A DNA stretch of 54,229 nt from Ignatzschineria sp. (GCA_030151245.1 JASLEF010000142.1:1-54229); one strand, 5' to 3'; positions 44,168 to 54,094 are shown, counted from the stretch's first letter. The notes: generated by a model from the letters alone, not told the origin. Numbers and translations are program-made.

Positions 44168-45571
44168 CTACTTCTCTTTCGCTCGCTCTAATTTACGTTT
44201 ACGCTTCGCGCTTCCACGTATCTCAGTAGTTTTTCCAGGTCGATTCGCATAAGGGTTTTCATTAGTACGATATAAAATTCGTACAGGGGTTCCTTCGATT
44301 TTAAGCTCTTCACGGAACATATTACTTAAATAGCGCGTATAGCTATCTTTAACATATTGTGTACGATTACCATGAATTATAATCTTCAGAGGATTTTTTC
44401 CTCCTTGATGCGCATAACGAAGTTTTGGCGCATATCCTTTTTCCATCGGTGGCTGATGACTATGAACTGCATACTCCAAAATATTAGAGAGTTCATTCGT
44501 CGTAAATTCACGCATGGACTGATCAAACACCTTGATCGCTTCACGGACAACCTGCAAAACGCCTTGCCCTTTTAATGCCGAAATAAACATCGGTTCAGTA
44601 AAATCAATGAATGCAAAACGACGCGCAAAATCTTGCTGAATCCAACTCTTCTCATCTTCTTCTAAAGAGTCCCATTTATTGACAGCTAAAATCAATGCTT
44701 TGCCTGCTTCTAATACAGCCCCTAAAAGAGTTGCATCTTGATCTGATAAGCCTTCTTTTGCATCAAAAACAAATACAACAACATTTGCTTTCTCTAAGGC
44801 ATCTAAGCTTTTAATCACACTGAATTTCTCAATCATGTCCGTTACCCGACCACGACGACGAACTCCAGCGGTATCAATTAAGATAAACTCCCGGTCATAA
44901 GCAGTAAAAGGGATCTCAATCGCATCTCGTGTTGTGCCCGCGACATCTGAAGCTAATACTCGTTCTTCCCCTAGCATCTGATTGATCAATGTTGATTTTC
45001 CGGCATTAGGCCGACCAAATACTGCAAGTCGGATAATATCGTCTTGAATCTCTTTAACTTCCTCTTTCTTCTCAGGAAAGTCAATACGACCATAAGCTTG
45101 AACCATTAGCTCGTAAAGCCCTTGATGATGCGATGCTGAAATAGCCACCGGCTCACCTAATCCAAGCGCATAAAATTCTCCAACAATAATCTCTGGCGCA
45201 ATGCCTTCTGCCTTATTGACAACCACTACTACTGGCTTCTTCATTCGACGAAGTCTATTTGCAATAGCATCATCAAAGGCGGTGATTCCTGCACGTCCAT
45301 CCACAATAAAGAAGATAAGATCGGCTTCTTCCGCAGCAATCCATGCTTGTTCTGCAATTAAATGATCCATTTGATTATCATCCCCTGATAATCCTCCGGT
45401 ATCCAATACATTGTAAGGTCGATCTCCCACCTTACCGACGCCATATTGGCGATCTCTTGTTAAACCTGGTTGGTCCGCAACTAATGCATCTCTCGTTCGT
45501 GTTAACGCATTAAATATCGTTGATTTACCAACATTAGGACGCCCTACAAGGGCGATAAGCGGTTCTGACAT
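44168..45571 (-). CDS. der: Ribosome-biogenesis GTPase Der (EngA)
   Basis: Essential 50S assembly factor with two GTPase domains. Domain 1 (1-165): GRPNVGKST, LDTGGL and NKAEG, so the usual NKxD is NKxE. Domain 2 (180-350): GRPNAGKST, DTAGVRRRGRV and NKWD. A KH-like C-terminal domain (355-467) ends basic. Of 467 residues. Start: AAGGG lies close to the ATG. Last gene of the pilF-rodZ-hisS-yfgM-bamB-der string, 8 bases after bamB. Confidence 0.96.
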   Translation of the reverse strand: MSEPLIALVGRPNVGKSTIFNALTRTRDALVADQPGLTRDRQYGVGKVGDRPYNVLDTGGLSGDDNQMDHLIAEQAWIAAEEADLIFFIVDGRAGITAFDDAIANRLRRMKKPVVVVVNKAEGIAPEIIVGEFYALGLGEPVAISASHHQGLYELMVQAYGRIDFPEKKEEVKEIQDDIIRLAVFGRPNAGKSTLINQMLGEERVLASDVAGTTRDAIEIPFTAYDREFILIDTAGVRRRGRVTDMIEKFSVIKSLDALEKANVVVFVFDAKEGLSDQDATLLGAVLEAGKALILAVNKWDSLEEDEKSWIQQDFARRFAFIDFTEPMFISALKGQGVLQVVREAIKVFDQSMREFTTNELSNILEYAVHSHQPPMEKGYAPKLRYAHQGGKNPLKIIIHGNRTQYVKDSYTRYLSNMFREELKIEGTPVRILYRTNENPYANRPGKTTEIRGSAKRKRKLERAKEK

Positions 45572-45579
45572 CCTATCCC

Positions 45580-46725
45580 TTAAATTGAAACTTTATAAAG
45601 TGTACCTGAATAATCTAAGAGATAAACATTTCCATTGATCTCTTTAATATCCAGTAAAAATCCTGTGGATCCGATTTTAGTAGATCCTTGAAGTGTTCCT
45701 GTTACGCTATCAAGCACATGAACATATCCTTGATAATCTCCCACAACAATACGATTACCCACAAGAACAGGTTTTGTTAAATTGCGACCTCGAAGATCTC
45801 TATTATTCCATAACTCTGCACCATCTTGCGCATCCAGTGCTTGAAGCGTACTATCTCGCGCAACAGAGATAACCGAGTTATTGGCGAATACTAGCCCCGC
45901 ATAGGTACCAGCACCTTTTTGCCATAATTTACGACCTTGGTGATTTAGTGCAGTAATACCTGAAAGATATTGTCCGACAAAAATACGATCTTGTGTCACA
46001 ATGATTGCAGCATCAACATCTCTCAATCCCCCCATAAAACTCGCATTTAATGGTTGACTCAAAATAGCATTCCATTTCTGAGCACCCGTGGCGGCATCAA
46101 TTAATGCAAGCGTCCCTTCATCACTCGCCACTAACACATCCCCATTCAGGAAGGTTGGAGGCGCTGCACCACGAACAGAGAGTTCTGAGTTATTAAAAAT
46201 ATACGCCCAGCGGTCTTCCCCTGTTTGTAAGTCAAATGTTTCCACAGCACCAAATAGTGTTCTAACAATCGCCAATTCACCATTTCCTACTGGCGTTACT
46301 GCCGGAACGCCAAGGACTTTTTTCGACCATATTGACGTACCGCCATTTGCAGAGAGCGCTTCAATATGAGCATCTTGACGCCCAACTAGCAGAACTCCCT
46401 GGCTATAACTGACACCAGTATAGAGAGGGGATCCGACTTTATTTTCCCAGACCTTGCTACCCGTACTCATATCAACAGCTGTTACAACGCCTTTTTGTCC
46501 CGCTATATAAAGCGTTCCGCCACCATCATCGGCAATTAAGAAACGAAGGTTACTCTCTTTAGGCGTTTGACTTCCTGTTTTAATCTCCCAGCTCTTCATC
46601 ACTAAGTTTGAAGGAACTGCGCTATTTAACTCTGTAGGTTGTGCTAGATTACTCTTTCCACGAAGGCCACCGGCGCATCCTGCGATGACTAGTGAAACAA
46701 TAATCGCCGTGATAATTTTTTTCAT
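45580..46725 (-). CDS. bamB: Outer-membrane assembly lipoprotein BamB
   Basis: Beta-propeller lipoprotein of the BAM complex. The signal peptide ends at LVIAGC (Cys17 lipidated); PQQ-type repeats follow (GGTLYIAGQKGVVTAVDMST; GDVLVASDEGTLALIDAATG; GDYQGYVHVLDSVTGTLQ). Of 381 residues, close to E. coli BamB. It is 28 bases after yfgM and 8 before der, in the conserved order. Confidence 0.95.
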   Translation of the reverse strand: MKKIITAIIVSLVIAGCAGGLRGKSNLAQPTELNSAVPSNLVMKSWEIKTGSQTPKESNLRFLIADDGGGTLYIAGQKGVVTAVDMSTGSKVWENKVGSPLYTGVSYSQGVLLVGRQDAHIEALSANGGTSIWSKKVLGVPAVTPVGNGELAIVRTLFGAVETFDLQTGEDRWAYIFNNSELSVRGAAPPTFLNGDVLVASDEGTLALIDAATGAQKWNAILSQPLNASFMGGLRDVDAAIIVTQDRIFVGQYLSGITALNHQGRKLWQKGAGTYAGLVFANNSVISVARDSTLQALDAQDGAELWNNRDLRGRNLTKPVLVGNRIVVGDYQGYVHVLDSVTGTLQGSTKIGSTGFLLDIKEINGNVYLLDYSGTLYKVSI

Positions 46726-46753
46726 TAATTTATGATCCTATCAATAGTTTTAA

Positions 46754-47371
46754 CTATTCTGCACTTAAACGATTGAGTTTATTTAAAGCACCATCGGGAA
46801 CAATATCGCTGGTCAATGCTTCTTCGTAAGATATCTTAGCATCTTGTGCTTGTCCCATCGACAAGTAGATATCTCCTTCTAGAACTTTTCGAAGCCCTAG
46901 AAACTCAACAGCCTGAATCTGCTTCAAAGATTCTAATGCCTGATCATTTTTACCTTGATCAAACTGAACAATCGCTAAACGATATTGTAAAAGCGCTTGC
47001 AGCCCTTCATCATCCGCTGTTGCAATTGCACCTATTAAAAGCTTTTCAGCTGTCGAAAACTCTCCTGCACCATGAGCTTCTTTTGCTAAAAGCATCGCGG
47101 AAAAAACCTGATAAATCCCCTCATTAGAACCCACTAATTTCTCACTATCAGCTGCATCAATGGGTGCTTTTGCATACTTTGTTAAAAAGGACTCGTAAGT
47201 ATCAAATGTTTGATTTAATTTACTTACGGAACTGCGCTTATAATACTCAACGCCAGCAATTGATCCTACAACAATGACGACTAAAAGTAATAGATAACCA
47301 ACATTTCGTTTCAGCCAATCAACAAGGACTTCTGCACGTTGTTCATCTGTTTCGTATTGATTTAAAGCCAT
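46754..47371 (-). CDS. YfgM-like TPR membrane protein
   Basis: Of 205 residues. An acidic cytoplasmic N-terminus (QYETDEQRAEVLVDWLKRN), one membrane span (about 27-45) and a periplasmic TPR-like domain (DQGKNDQALESLKQI; GQAQDAKISYEEAL). In E. coli YfgM is a SecYEG-associated periplasmic chaperone partner. AAGG nine bases before the ATG supports the start. 17 bases after hisS, 28 before bamB. Confidence 0.9.
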   Translation of the reverse strand: MALNQYETDEQRAEVLVDWLKRNVGYLLLLVVIVVGSIAGVEYYKRSSVSKLNQTFDTYESFLTKYAKAPIDAADSEKLVGSNEGIYQVFSAMLLAKEAHGAGEFSTAEKLLIGAIATADDEGLQALLQYRLAIVQFDQGKNDQALESLKQIQAVEFLGLRKVLEGDIYLSMGQAQDAKISYEEALTSDIVPDGALNKLNRLSAE

Positions 47372-47388
47372 TAGAATTAACCTTCTTA

Positions 47389-48666
47389 TTATTTAATATT
47401 ATCTTGTAAAAACGTTGAAAGCTCGCTACGAGAAATCTCTTGTTGCTCTCCATCGGTACGAAGATCTTTCAGAATAACCACATTCCTATCAAGCTCATCA
47501 TCGCCCATAATTAAAGCATATTTAGCCCCCGAGCGATCAGCTTTTTTCATTTGTGACTTCATACTACCACCACCAAGATTCGCACTGACCAATACTTGCG
47601 GCAACTCATCACGAAGAGCTTCAATAATTCCTAAGCCCTGCAGAGATGCTTTCTCCCCTAAAAATACTGTCGTTAATAATGGAGACGATTCATTTGCAGA
47701 AATATCACAAGCCTGACAAAGAAGAATCAAGCGCTCCATTCCCATACCAAACCCTATCGCAGGTGTCGCCCGTCCACCTAGTTCCTCTACCATCTTATCG
47801 TAACGCCCCCCCCCACAGACGGTTCCTTGTGACCCCAACTTTGTTGTCGTCCACTCAAATACTGTGCGGGTATAATAATCCATCCCTCGAACAATTCGGG
47901 GATTGATAACATAGTCAATTCCTAAAATATCTAACTGCTGACAAAGCGTATCAAAATGCACTTTAGATTCCGCATCTAAATGATCTAATAATTTAGGTGC
48001 ATCTGCAATAATCTCATTAAGATCAGGATTTTTAGAATCTAAAATACGTAAAGGGTTAGTATAAAGACGTCTCGTAGAATCTTCATCTAATTGCGCCTTA
48101 AAACCTTCAAAATAAGCAATTAGCTTTTCGCGATACACTTTGCGGCACTCTGCTGTTCCCATAGAGTTAATTTCAAGTTTGACTTCGTTCGCAATTCCTA
48201 AACGCTTCCAAAAACGCGCCAGCATTGCGAGCATCTCTGCATCGGCATCAGGCGTTTCAATACCAAAAATTTCGATGTCTGCTTGGTGAAATTGTCGATA
48301 ACGACCTTTCTGTGGTCGTTCATAACGAAATGCCGGTCCAATTTGCCATAATTTCTGGGTCTGATTGTAAAAGAGTCCATGCTGTACTCCCGCTCTTACG
48401 ATACTTGCTGTCATTTCTGGACGAAGCGTTAAGCTCAAGTTATCGTTTTGATCTGGAAAAGTGTACATCTCTTTTTCGACAATATCTGTCACTTCACCAA
48501 TTGAGCGTGTGAAAAGACGTGTTTCTTCCAGCATAGGGGTACGAATTTCTGAATACCCATACTCTTGAAATAGGGATCTTAAATGACCTTCGATCATTTG
48601 CCAATAGCCAATTTCAGAAGGAAGACAATCATGCATTCCACGCAAAGCATTTATTTTTTTACTCAT
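47389..48666 (-). CDS. hisS: Histidyl-tRNA synthetase
   Basis: Class II synthetase of 425 residues. RGMHDCLPSE opens it; motif 2 FRYERPQKGRYRQFHQ and motif 3 AIGFGMGMERLILL, with histidine-binding RGMDYYTRTVFEW and GGRYDKMVEELGG. It is 14 bases after rodZ. ispG, which in many gammaproteobacteria lies between, is absent. Confidence 0.97.
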   Translation of the reverse strand: MSKKINALRGMHDCLPSEIGYWQMIEGHLRSLFQEYGYSEIRTPMLEETRLFTRSIGEVTDIVEKEMYTFPDQNDNLSLTLRPEMTASIVRAGVQHGLFYNQTQKLWQIGPAFRYERPQKGRYRQFHQADIEIFGIETPDADAEMLAMLARFWKRLGIANEVKLEINSMGTAECRKVYREKLIAYFEGFKAQLDEDSTRRLYTNPLRILDSKNPDLNEIIADAPKLLDHLDAESKVHFDTLCQQLDILGIDYVINPRIVRGMDYYTRTVFEWTTTKLGSQGTVCGGGRYDKMVEELGGRATPAIGFGMGMERLILLCQACDISANESSPLLTTVFLGEKASLQGLGIIEALRDELPQVLVSANLGGGSMKSQMKKADRSGAKYALIMGDDELDRNVVILKDLRTDGEQQEISRSELSTFLQDNIK

Positions 48667-48680
48667 TACTTAATTATTTC

Positions 48681-50168
48681 CTAGCGATACTGTTCAGAAT
48701 TAAGGGAAAATCGAATAGAAACAGCCTCTTCTGTTAAAGGCCTATAATAATACTCCGGAATTATCTTTCCGTTAACCGTTATTTTATCAATAACTGCCGG
48801 GTTTCCTAAATAAACATCATAAATCCCCTGTCCTTCAAGCTGATATTCATCCCCTTTCTTCATCACTCGATTAGTAATGATGCGCCCTTTCGGATCTTTT
48901 ACATCTAAGGTTGTAATATCTTCTGCCGTTATTTTAAAAAGTGCTTTTTGCTGAAGTAGATCACGATTAAAAACAATTTTTTCCTGAAGAGAAGCTTCTT
49001 GTTCTAACATTTTCTCCAATAAAAGAGTCTCATCCTCTCTAACTTTTAAAGGTAAGGGGGCCTCTTCTGTATCTGAAGCTAAAAGCTGCTGCGTCTCCTC
49101 CACCCTTGTCATCAACTGTGAAAGTGCCTGTAACTGTCCCTCTAACCTAAAACTGATCAGTACTCGGTTAATAAAAGGATAAAACCCACTTTCCCGATCG
49201 TATAGAGAGACAACTTCTTGCATTCTATGATTCATTTTTTGAGACACCATAGGAGGGACTTCTAACCCCAATCGAACTTGATTTGGCATCTCATATAAAT
49301 AATTAATATGTTTTTGAGGTGCAGAAAAACGCCCCTGAACACTACTTGACCCAAGATCTATAAGAGGCAAAGCCGTTGCTGAAAGCAACGGCGCATAATA
49401 ACGTAAAGCTGTTCCTAAAACTTCAAATTTACCCGATGCTTGATATCGGCTATTTTCTATCTCTGGTGGGCTCTTCGCATCAATCATTAATTCATTTTCT
49501 TTGTTGAGCATGACGAGATGTAAATCTTCATTCATCGCACTTAATGCTTGATCTTCTTCTACAAGTACAATTGACTCATCTAGATGAAGCTCTCCCGCCA
49601 TACTCGTCTGCTGCTGTTTAGCGGAATCTATCAAGAGGTCTTCAAAACTGATATCTCCCTGATCCGTCATCTCATTGCCACGCATATTATACTCTAACTC
49701 TAAAGAGGGTAAGCGCTCATTAGGCAATGATACTTCCTCTTTCCCCTCAAATGTAGAACGCTCTTTAAAAGGAGATGGAATAAGACCACTTTGATACAGA
49801 TAAGCAAAAATTCCAATCACTATCACGACAAAAATCAAGTACCATTTAAAATGATTAGAACGCTTCTTCTCCTCAGCTTCATGCTTCACTTTTGAAGTTT
49901 CATAAAAACCTTGACTCTTAGGATCTACAGCCACCGTTAGAAGCTCTAAGTCACTCTCTAATTCTTCATGGGGAATTCCTAAAAACTTCGCATATTTACG
50001 CAAATAATTTTTAACGTAGAGAAGCGCACCAATCTCGCGATAATTACCACTTTCAAGAGCAGTCACTAACGAAGGTCTTAACGATAGTACTCTAGATACT
50101 TGTTCGACAGATAATTTTTTCTCAAGCCTCGCTGCTTTTAGCTTTGTGCCTAACTCTTGAGCATCCAT
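48681..50168 (-). CDS. rodZ: RodZ-like cytoskeletal HTH membrane protein
   Basis: Of 495 residues, longer than E. coli RodZ (337). An HTH_25 domain (1-75: LGTKLKAARLEKKLSVEQVS) that in RodZ binds MreB, a membrane span (about 110-127), and a large periplasmic part. Only the end (DEYQLEGQGIYDVYLGNPAV-like region; residues about 425-490) resembles the DUF4115 domain; the middle of about 300 residues is acidic, low in known features. Start: AAGG seven bases before the ATG. 14 bases after pilF. Position supports the RodZ call. Confidence 0.85.
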   Translation of the reverse strand: MDAQELGTKLKAARLEKKLSVEQVSRVLSLRPSLVTALESGNYREIGALLYVKNYLRKYAKFLGIPHEELESDLELLTVAVDPKSQGFYETSKVKHEAEEKKRSNHFKWYLIFVVIVIGIFAYLYQSGLIPSPFKERSTFEGKEEVSLPNERLPSLELEYNMRGNEMTDQGDISFEDLLIDSAKQQQTSMAGELHLDESIVLVEEDQALSAMNEDLHLVMLNKENELMIDAKSPPEIENSRYQASGKFEVLGTALRYYAPLLSATALPLIDLGSSSVQGRFSAPQKHINYLYEMPNQVRLGLEVPPMVSQKMNHRMQEVVSLYDRESGFYPFINRVLISFRLEGQLQALSQLMTRVEETQQLLASDTEEAPLPLKVREDETLLLEKMLEQEASLQEKIVFNRDLLQQKALFKITAEDITTLDVKDPKGRIITNRVMKKGDEYQLEGQGIYDVYLGNPAVIDKITVNGKIIPEYYYRPLTEEAVSIRFSLNSEQYR

Positions 50169-50182
50169 TGTTTTGCCTTCTC

Positions 50183-50959
50183 CTATATTTCCCCGTTAAA
50201 CTGTGTTTTAAGCACATGCTGATACTTTTCTATCTCTCGCGAATCACCCAAGAATCGACTAATAGAATGCCCTAAACTGGCACTCTCTTTAGTATAACCA
50301 TTGAGATCATTAAATCGATCAATTGATCGCTTTGCATCTTGATACTCTAGATCAAAATATTGAGCCTTCGCTAAATAGAGATAACTCAGTGCATATTGAT
50401 CATCAACTGCCAAAGCCTCACTCACAGCTTCTCGCCCTTTAGAAAAATTATTTTGATTAATATAACATTTAGCGGCAGCAGTATATAGTCGAGATTTTAC
50501 GCGGTGACTCATCTCTGCTTCAGCAACTTGCCTTATGTCATCACCATTCGCTACATAACACTTTAAGTCACTATAATTATTAATCGCTACATCATAATCA
50601 GGATTAAGCTTAATAGCCTTATAGAAAGCATCTCCCGCTTCAGTGACCCGTCCTCGCCTTTCATATATCACCCCTAAGGCATTATAAGCATCTGGGAAGT
50701 TAGGATACTCTTCAATTACTGATAATAATTTAGTTTCGGCAATATCATAATGAACAGAGTCAATATAATGCAAACTTAACTCAAAATGTTTCTGCTGCGC
50801 TTCCGATAGCATACTTAAATCGACGACCTCATCCTCATCTAAATAAAAAGGGAGATTAACAAAAGCACAGCCCGTTAAGAGAGAAAAGATGGTACCAAAG
50901 ACTAAATATCGTAGGACATTTATCAAACATAATGAATGATTCCACCAAGCCTTTGCCAT
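50183..50959 (-). CDS. pilF: PilF/PilW-type TPR lipoprotein
   Basis: Of 258 residues. A lipobox LLTGC (Cys31) and TPR repeats (FPDAYNALGVIYERRGRVTEAG; YDIAETKLLSVIEEYPN). PilF/PilW carries the secretin PilQ to the outer membrane for type IV pili. The gene order before rodZ is the standard one. No strong ribosome site marks the ATG at 50959. Type IV pilus genes elsewhere in the window are only the pseudopilin at 13183-13788. Confidence 0.88.
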   Translation of the reverse strand: MAKAWWNHSLCLINVLRYLVFGTIFSLLTGCAFVNLPFYLDEDEVVDLSMLSEAQQKHFELSLHYIDSVHYDIAETKLLSVIEEYPNFPDAYNALGVIYERRGRVTEAGDAFYKAIKLNPDYDVAINNYSDLKCYVANGDDIRQVAEAEMSHRVKSRLYTAAAKCYINQNNFSKGREAVSEALAVDDQYALSYLYLAKAQYFDLEYQDAKRSIDRFNDLNGYTKESASLGHSISRFLGDSREIEKYQHVLKTQFNGEI

Positions 50960-51128
50960 TTTCTAATGATCCTTACAACATTCTATTAATCGACTGATTA
51001 TTCACAACGCTATTAAGGGTAAATGCTCCGACTGTAGTAATCAAGCACTATTAATAAATCATATAAAAAAGCAATAATATTTACATTAATACATTAAATG
51101 AAACAATAACGGATGAAACCTATTATCT

Positions 51129-51155
51129 AAGAGAAAGAGAGAGGGAGAGGGAGAA
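51129..51155 (+). repeat. 27-base polypurine run
   Basis: All A and G between 51129 and 51155 with repeated GAGAG and GGGAG units, in the gap before the rlmN terminator. May allow slippage or triplex structure; no gene is attached. Confidence 0.85.
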
Positions 51156-51171
51156 TGATATCCTCAAAAAT

Positions 51172-51199
51172 AAAGGGCTGATATTAATACCAACCCTTA
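51172..51199 (-). terminator. Terminator of ndk-rlmN
   Basis: On the minus strand AAGGG and CCCTT arms flank an inner GGTATTAATATC palindrome with a 2x2 mismatch, followed by a T-rich stretch. It lies about 50 bases after rlmN. Confidence 0.55.
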
Positions 51200-51247
51200 T
51201 TTATTCTACAACCACACCATGAAGAGACTTTATAAAAAGAGAACTCT

Positions 51248-52372
51248 CTACAACTCTTCAGTACGGTCACCTGTTCGTTTTGTTCGATCCTTGACCTTTC
51301 CAGCCAATTGCCCACAAGCAGCATCAACATCATCTCCACGTGTTTTACGCGTCATTGCAACAAGGCCATACCCCATCAAAATCGACCTAAAATGATCAAT
51401 CTGTTTCCGCTCAGAAGTTTTATAATCGACGCCATCAAATGGATTGAATGGAATCAAATTCACCTTTCCAGGAATATTACGAATTAAACGCGCTAATGCA
51501 TGTGCATCTTCATCACGATCGTTAATCCCTTTCAGTAACACATACTCCCAAGTAATCTTTTTATTAGTGCCCTCGATGTAGTTACGACATGCCGCTAAAA
51601 GTTCTTCAATAGGGTATTTCTGATTAATCGGCACAAGCTCATCACGCAATGTATTGTAAGGTGCATGGAGCGAAATCGCGAGCGCAACATCAATATCTTC
51701 TTTTAAGCGATAAAGTGCGGGAACAACCCCCGAGGTACTCAAGGTCACACGGCGTTTTGATAGACCAAAACCATAGTCATCAAGCATAATTTTCATTGCT
51801 GAAATAACATTACGGTAGTTAAGAAGAGGTTCCCCCATTCCCATAAAGACGATATTCGTCACTTTTCTGGGCGTAAAGTTATCAATCTCTTCAAAATCAT
51901 TTAAGAGCAGCTTCGCAATCATCAGTTGCCCAATAATCTCTTCAACCGCAAGATTTCGGTTAAAACCCTGCTTACCTGTAGCACAGAAAGAGCAGTCAAG
52001 TGCACAGCCTACTTGTGAAGAGACACAAAGGGTTCCTCGATCATCTTCTGGAATATAAACCATCTCAATGGAGTTTCCAGAATCAAGACGAACTAACCAT
52101 TTACGCGTGCCATCATCAGAGAGGTTATCCATAATCACTTCAGGTAAATGAAGCGTTGTCATCTCTTTCAGTTTCTCACGCGTCTTTTTAGAGACGTCCG
52201 TCATCTCATCGATTGAGCGAATCCCTTTATGATAGAGCCACTTCATAATTTGAGTTGCTCGGTAAGGTTTTTCGCCAATTGATGTACAAAATTCTTTTAA
52301 GTCGTCAAACGTCAGACTATATAAATTTGTCTGACGTTTAGCGTTTTCCACTTTAATTTCAATATCTAACAT
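51248..52372 (-). CDS. rlmN: 23S rRNA/tRNA adenine-C2 methyltransferase
   Basis: Radical-SAM enzyme of 374 residues that methylates C2 of A2503 in 23S rRNA and A37 of some tRNAs. CALDCSFC carries the Fe-S cysteines 123, 127 and 130; MGMGEPLLNYRNV and LSTSGVVPALYRL follow; DAACGQLAG near the C-terminus holds the second catalytic Cys. It follows ndk by 39 bases, the standard order before pilF. Confidence 0.96.
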   Translation of the reverse strand: MLDIEIKVENAKRQTNLYSLTFDDLKEFCTSIGEKPYRATQIMKWLYHKGIRSIDEMTDVSKKTREKLKEMTTLHLPEVIMDNLSDDGTRKWLVRLDSGNSIEMVYIPEDDRGTLCVSSQVGCALDCSFCATGKQGFNRNLAVEEIIGQLMIAKLLLNDFEEIDNFTPRKVTNIVFMGMGEPLLNYRNVISAMKIMLDDYGFGLSKRRVTLSTSGVVPALYRLKEDIDVALAISLHAPYNTLRDELVPINQKYPIEELLAACRNYIEGTNKKITWEYVLLKGINDRDEDAHALARLIRNIPGKVNLIPFNPFDGVDYKTSERKQIDHFRSILMGYGLVAMTRKTRGDDVDAACGQLAGKVKDRTKRTGDRTEEL

Positions 52373-52411
52373 AGATATTTAAAGTCCTTTTTTACTTATT
52401 TAAGCCTGCAA

Positions 52412-52849
52412 TTATGCACACACTTTTGGCGCTGCTACTGCATTAGGACCAAAGAAGTATTCGATTTCAACTGCTGCAGTTTCAGGCGCATCTGAACCGT
52501 GTACTGCGTTCGCATCAATTGAATCTGCGTAGTCATGACGGATTGTACCAGCTGCTGCTTCTTTAGGGTTTGTTGCACCTAAGATTTCACGATGCTTAAC
52601 AATCACGTTGTCGCCTTCTAATACAGAAATTACAACGGGACCTGAGATCATGAATTCAACTAAATCGTTGAAGAAAGGACGTTCTTTATGAACTGCATAG
52701 AAACCTTCAGCCTCTTCACGAGTTAAATGGGTCATTTTAGCTGCTACAATTTTGAAACCTGCTGCTTCAAAGCGTGAATAGATCGCACCTACAACATTTT
52801 TTGCAACTGCATCTGGCTTAATAATTGATAAAGTCTGTTGTTTGCTCAT
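52412..52849 (-). CDS. ndk: Nucleoside diphosphate kinase
   Basis: Transfers gamma-phosphate from ATP to other NDPs via phospho-His. QQTLSIIKPDAVAKN opens it and NAVHGSDAPE holds the active-site His117. Of 145 residues. GGGAG five bases before the ATG fixes the start. First gene of the ndk-rlmN pair. Confidence 0.97.
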   Translation of the reverse strand: MSKQQTLSIIKPDAVAKNVVGAIYSRFEAAGFKIVAAKMTHLTREEAEGFYAVHKERPFFNDLVEFMISGPVVISVLEGDNVIVKHREILGATNPKEAAAGTIRHDYADSIDANAVHGSDAPETAAVEIEYFFGPNAVAAPKVCA

Positions 52850-52984
52850 GTGAACTCCCTAAAATCAGTAAATAGATAGATAAAGCGGCTTAGTCTACCA
52901 TATTCTAAGAAATTCTACTCAAAAAAGTGACCTCAACGAAGACTCTTTCAGAGGGTAATAACTTTTTGATCTTCACCTCAAACT

Positions 52985-53923
52985 TTACAACTGATCCTTT
53001 GGTAAGGCTTCCTCATCTTGATACACAAGCTCCGCAAAAACATTCCCTAATCTGCGCATCGCCGTTACCGATGGGATTTGAGTATAAAATCCTTTTATTT
53101 CATAAACCCGACCATTTTGTACTGCATCCACAGTCGACAAAAACTCCCATCTAGGCTGAATTTTATCAACGTCAAGCGCATCTCTTCCTGCCGTTGAATC
53201 GCCCACTAAACCATTTAAAATAAAGATCCATTCAGGATTTAAAAGAGATATTGCTTCACGAGTGAGCTCTGGTGCATTGAGAGATCCCAAATAGACATTC
53301 TCCATCTCCAAAGCCTCCAATAACTCGCCATGAAAGCTTCTCCCTGCGGCCAATCTTGGTAATATTTTTTCTGCATTATCCCCATAGTTATAGAGTATTA
53401 ATACCCGAGGATTTTTCTCATTTCTTTTCGTTTCCGGCACATAAGAGGCCAGATGATCTCGTAGCGTTCTACCACCAATTACCACCTCTCCCTCACAATA
53501 ATGTCCGATCTCTTGTTTCGCAGCCTCCATCTCATCTAAGGTATCTAAAGAAAATACGCGATTTTTAATTCCCAAAGAATCTAACTTTCTAGATACAGGG
53601 TTATTGACTGTCCCTTCCAAAAAAACGATATCAGGTCTTAATGAGACGACTTTTTCAAAATTAAGGTCAAAATAACCACCCACGATTTCTCGGCGCTTCG
53701 AAAATGGTAGCTTGCAATAGCGTGTGGCACCAACAATTTTATCATCCAACTTTAATTCGGACATCATATCGCTCAGTGCCGGCGACACAGAAACAATCCG
53801 CTGACAACTCTTTCCTTCTCCTTTAGGAATGACCACATATTCTGCAGATGCCAGACTCAAGCAAAATAACAGCAATAAGCTACAAGCTTGAATGACCCAG
53901 CGGTACGGCTTTGCAATAATCAT
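52985..53923 (-). CDS. Periplasmic binding protein for a cofactor or iron complex
   Basis: Class III (helical-backbone) substrate-binding protein of 312 residues, PF01497 type. A signal peptide ends near SLASAEYV. QRIVSVSPALSDMMSELKL and GGYFDLNFEKVVSLRPDIVF are the typical first lobe; GRVYEIKGFYTQIPSVTAM the end of the second lobe. Such proteins bring heme, siderophores or B12 to an ABC importer. GGAG seven bases before the ATG at 53923 favours that start over one two codons earlier. A TonB-dependent receptor gene lies upstream on the same strand, as expected for an uptake locus; substrate unknown. Confidence 0.85.
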   Translation of the reverse strand: MIIAKPYRWVIQACSLLLLFCLSLASAEYVVIPKGEGKSCQRIVSVSPALSDMMSELKLDDKIVGATRYCKLPFSKRREIVGGYFDLNFEKVVSLRPDIVFLEGTVNNPVSRKLDSLGIKNRVFSLDTLDEMEAAKQEIGHYCEGEVVIGGRTLRDHLASYVPETKRNEKNPRVLILYNYGDNAEKILPRLAAGRSFHGELLEALEMENVYLGSLNAPELTREAISLLNPEWIFILNGLVGDSTAGRDALDVDKIQPRWEFLSTVDAVQNGRVYEIKGFYTQIPSVTAMRRLGNVFAELVYQDEEALPKDQL

Positions 53924-54039
53924 GTTCATACTCCTTTGTCTTATCGTCGCAGCAGAAATTGACGATCAATGACAATATCTCACAACAATTTATCTCAATA
54001 AAAAACTTTAATATAAAACTCCACCATTCTTATCATACA

Positions 54040-54070
54040 AAAATAGCGTAAGAATTACTTACGCTATTTT
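54040..54070 (-). terminator. Terminator of the TonB-dependent receptor gene
   Basis: AAAATAGCGTAAG (54040-54052) pairs perfectly with CTTACGCTATTTT (54058-54070), 13 bp with a 5-base loop. On the minus strand TTTTTG follows. It separates the receptor from the binding-protein gene. Confidence 0.9.
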
Positions 54071-54094
54071 CAACGTCAAGATGTTATTCCCTTA

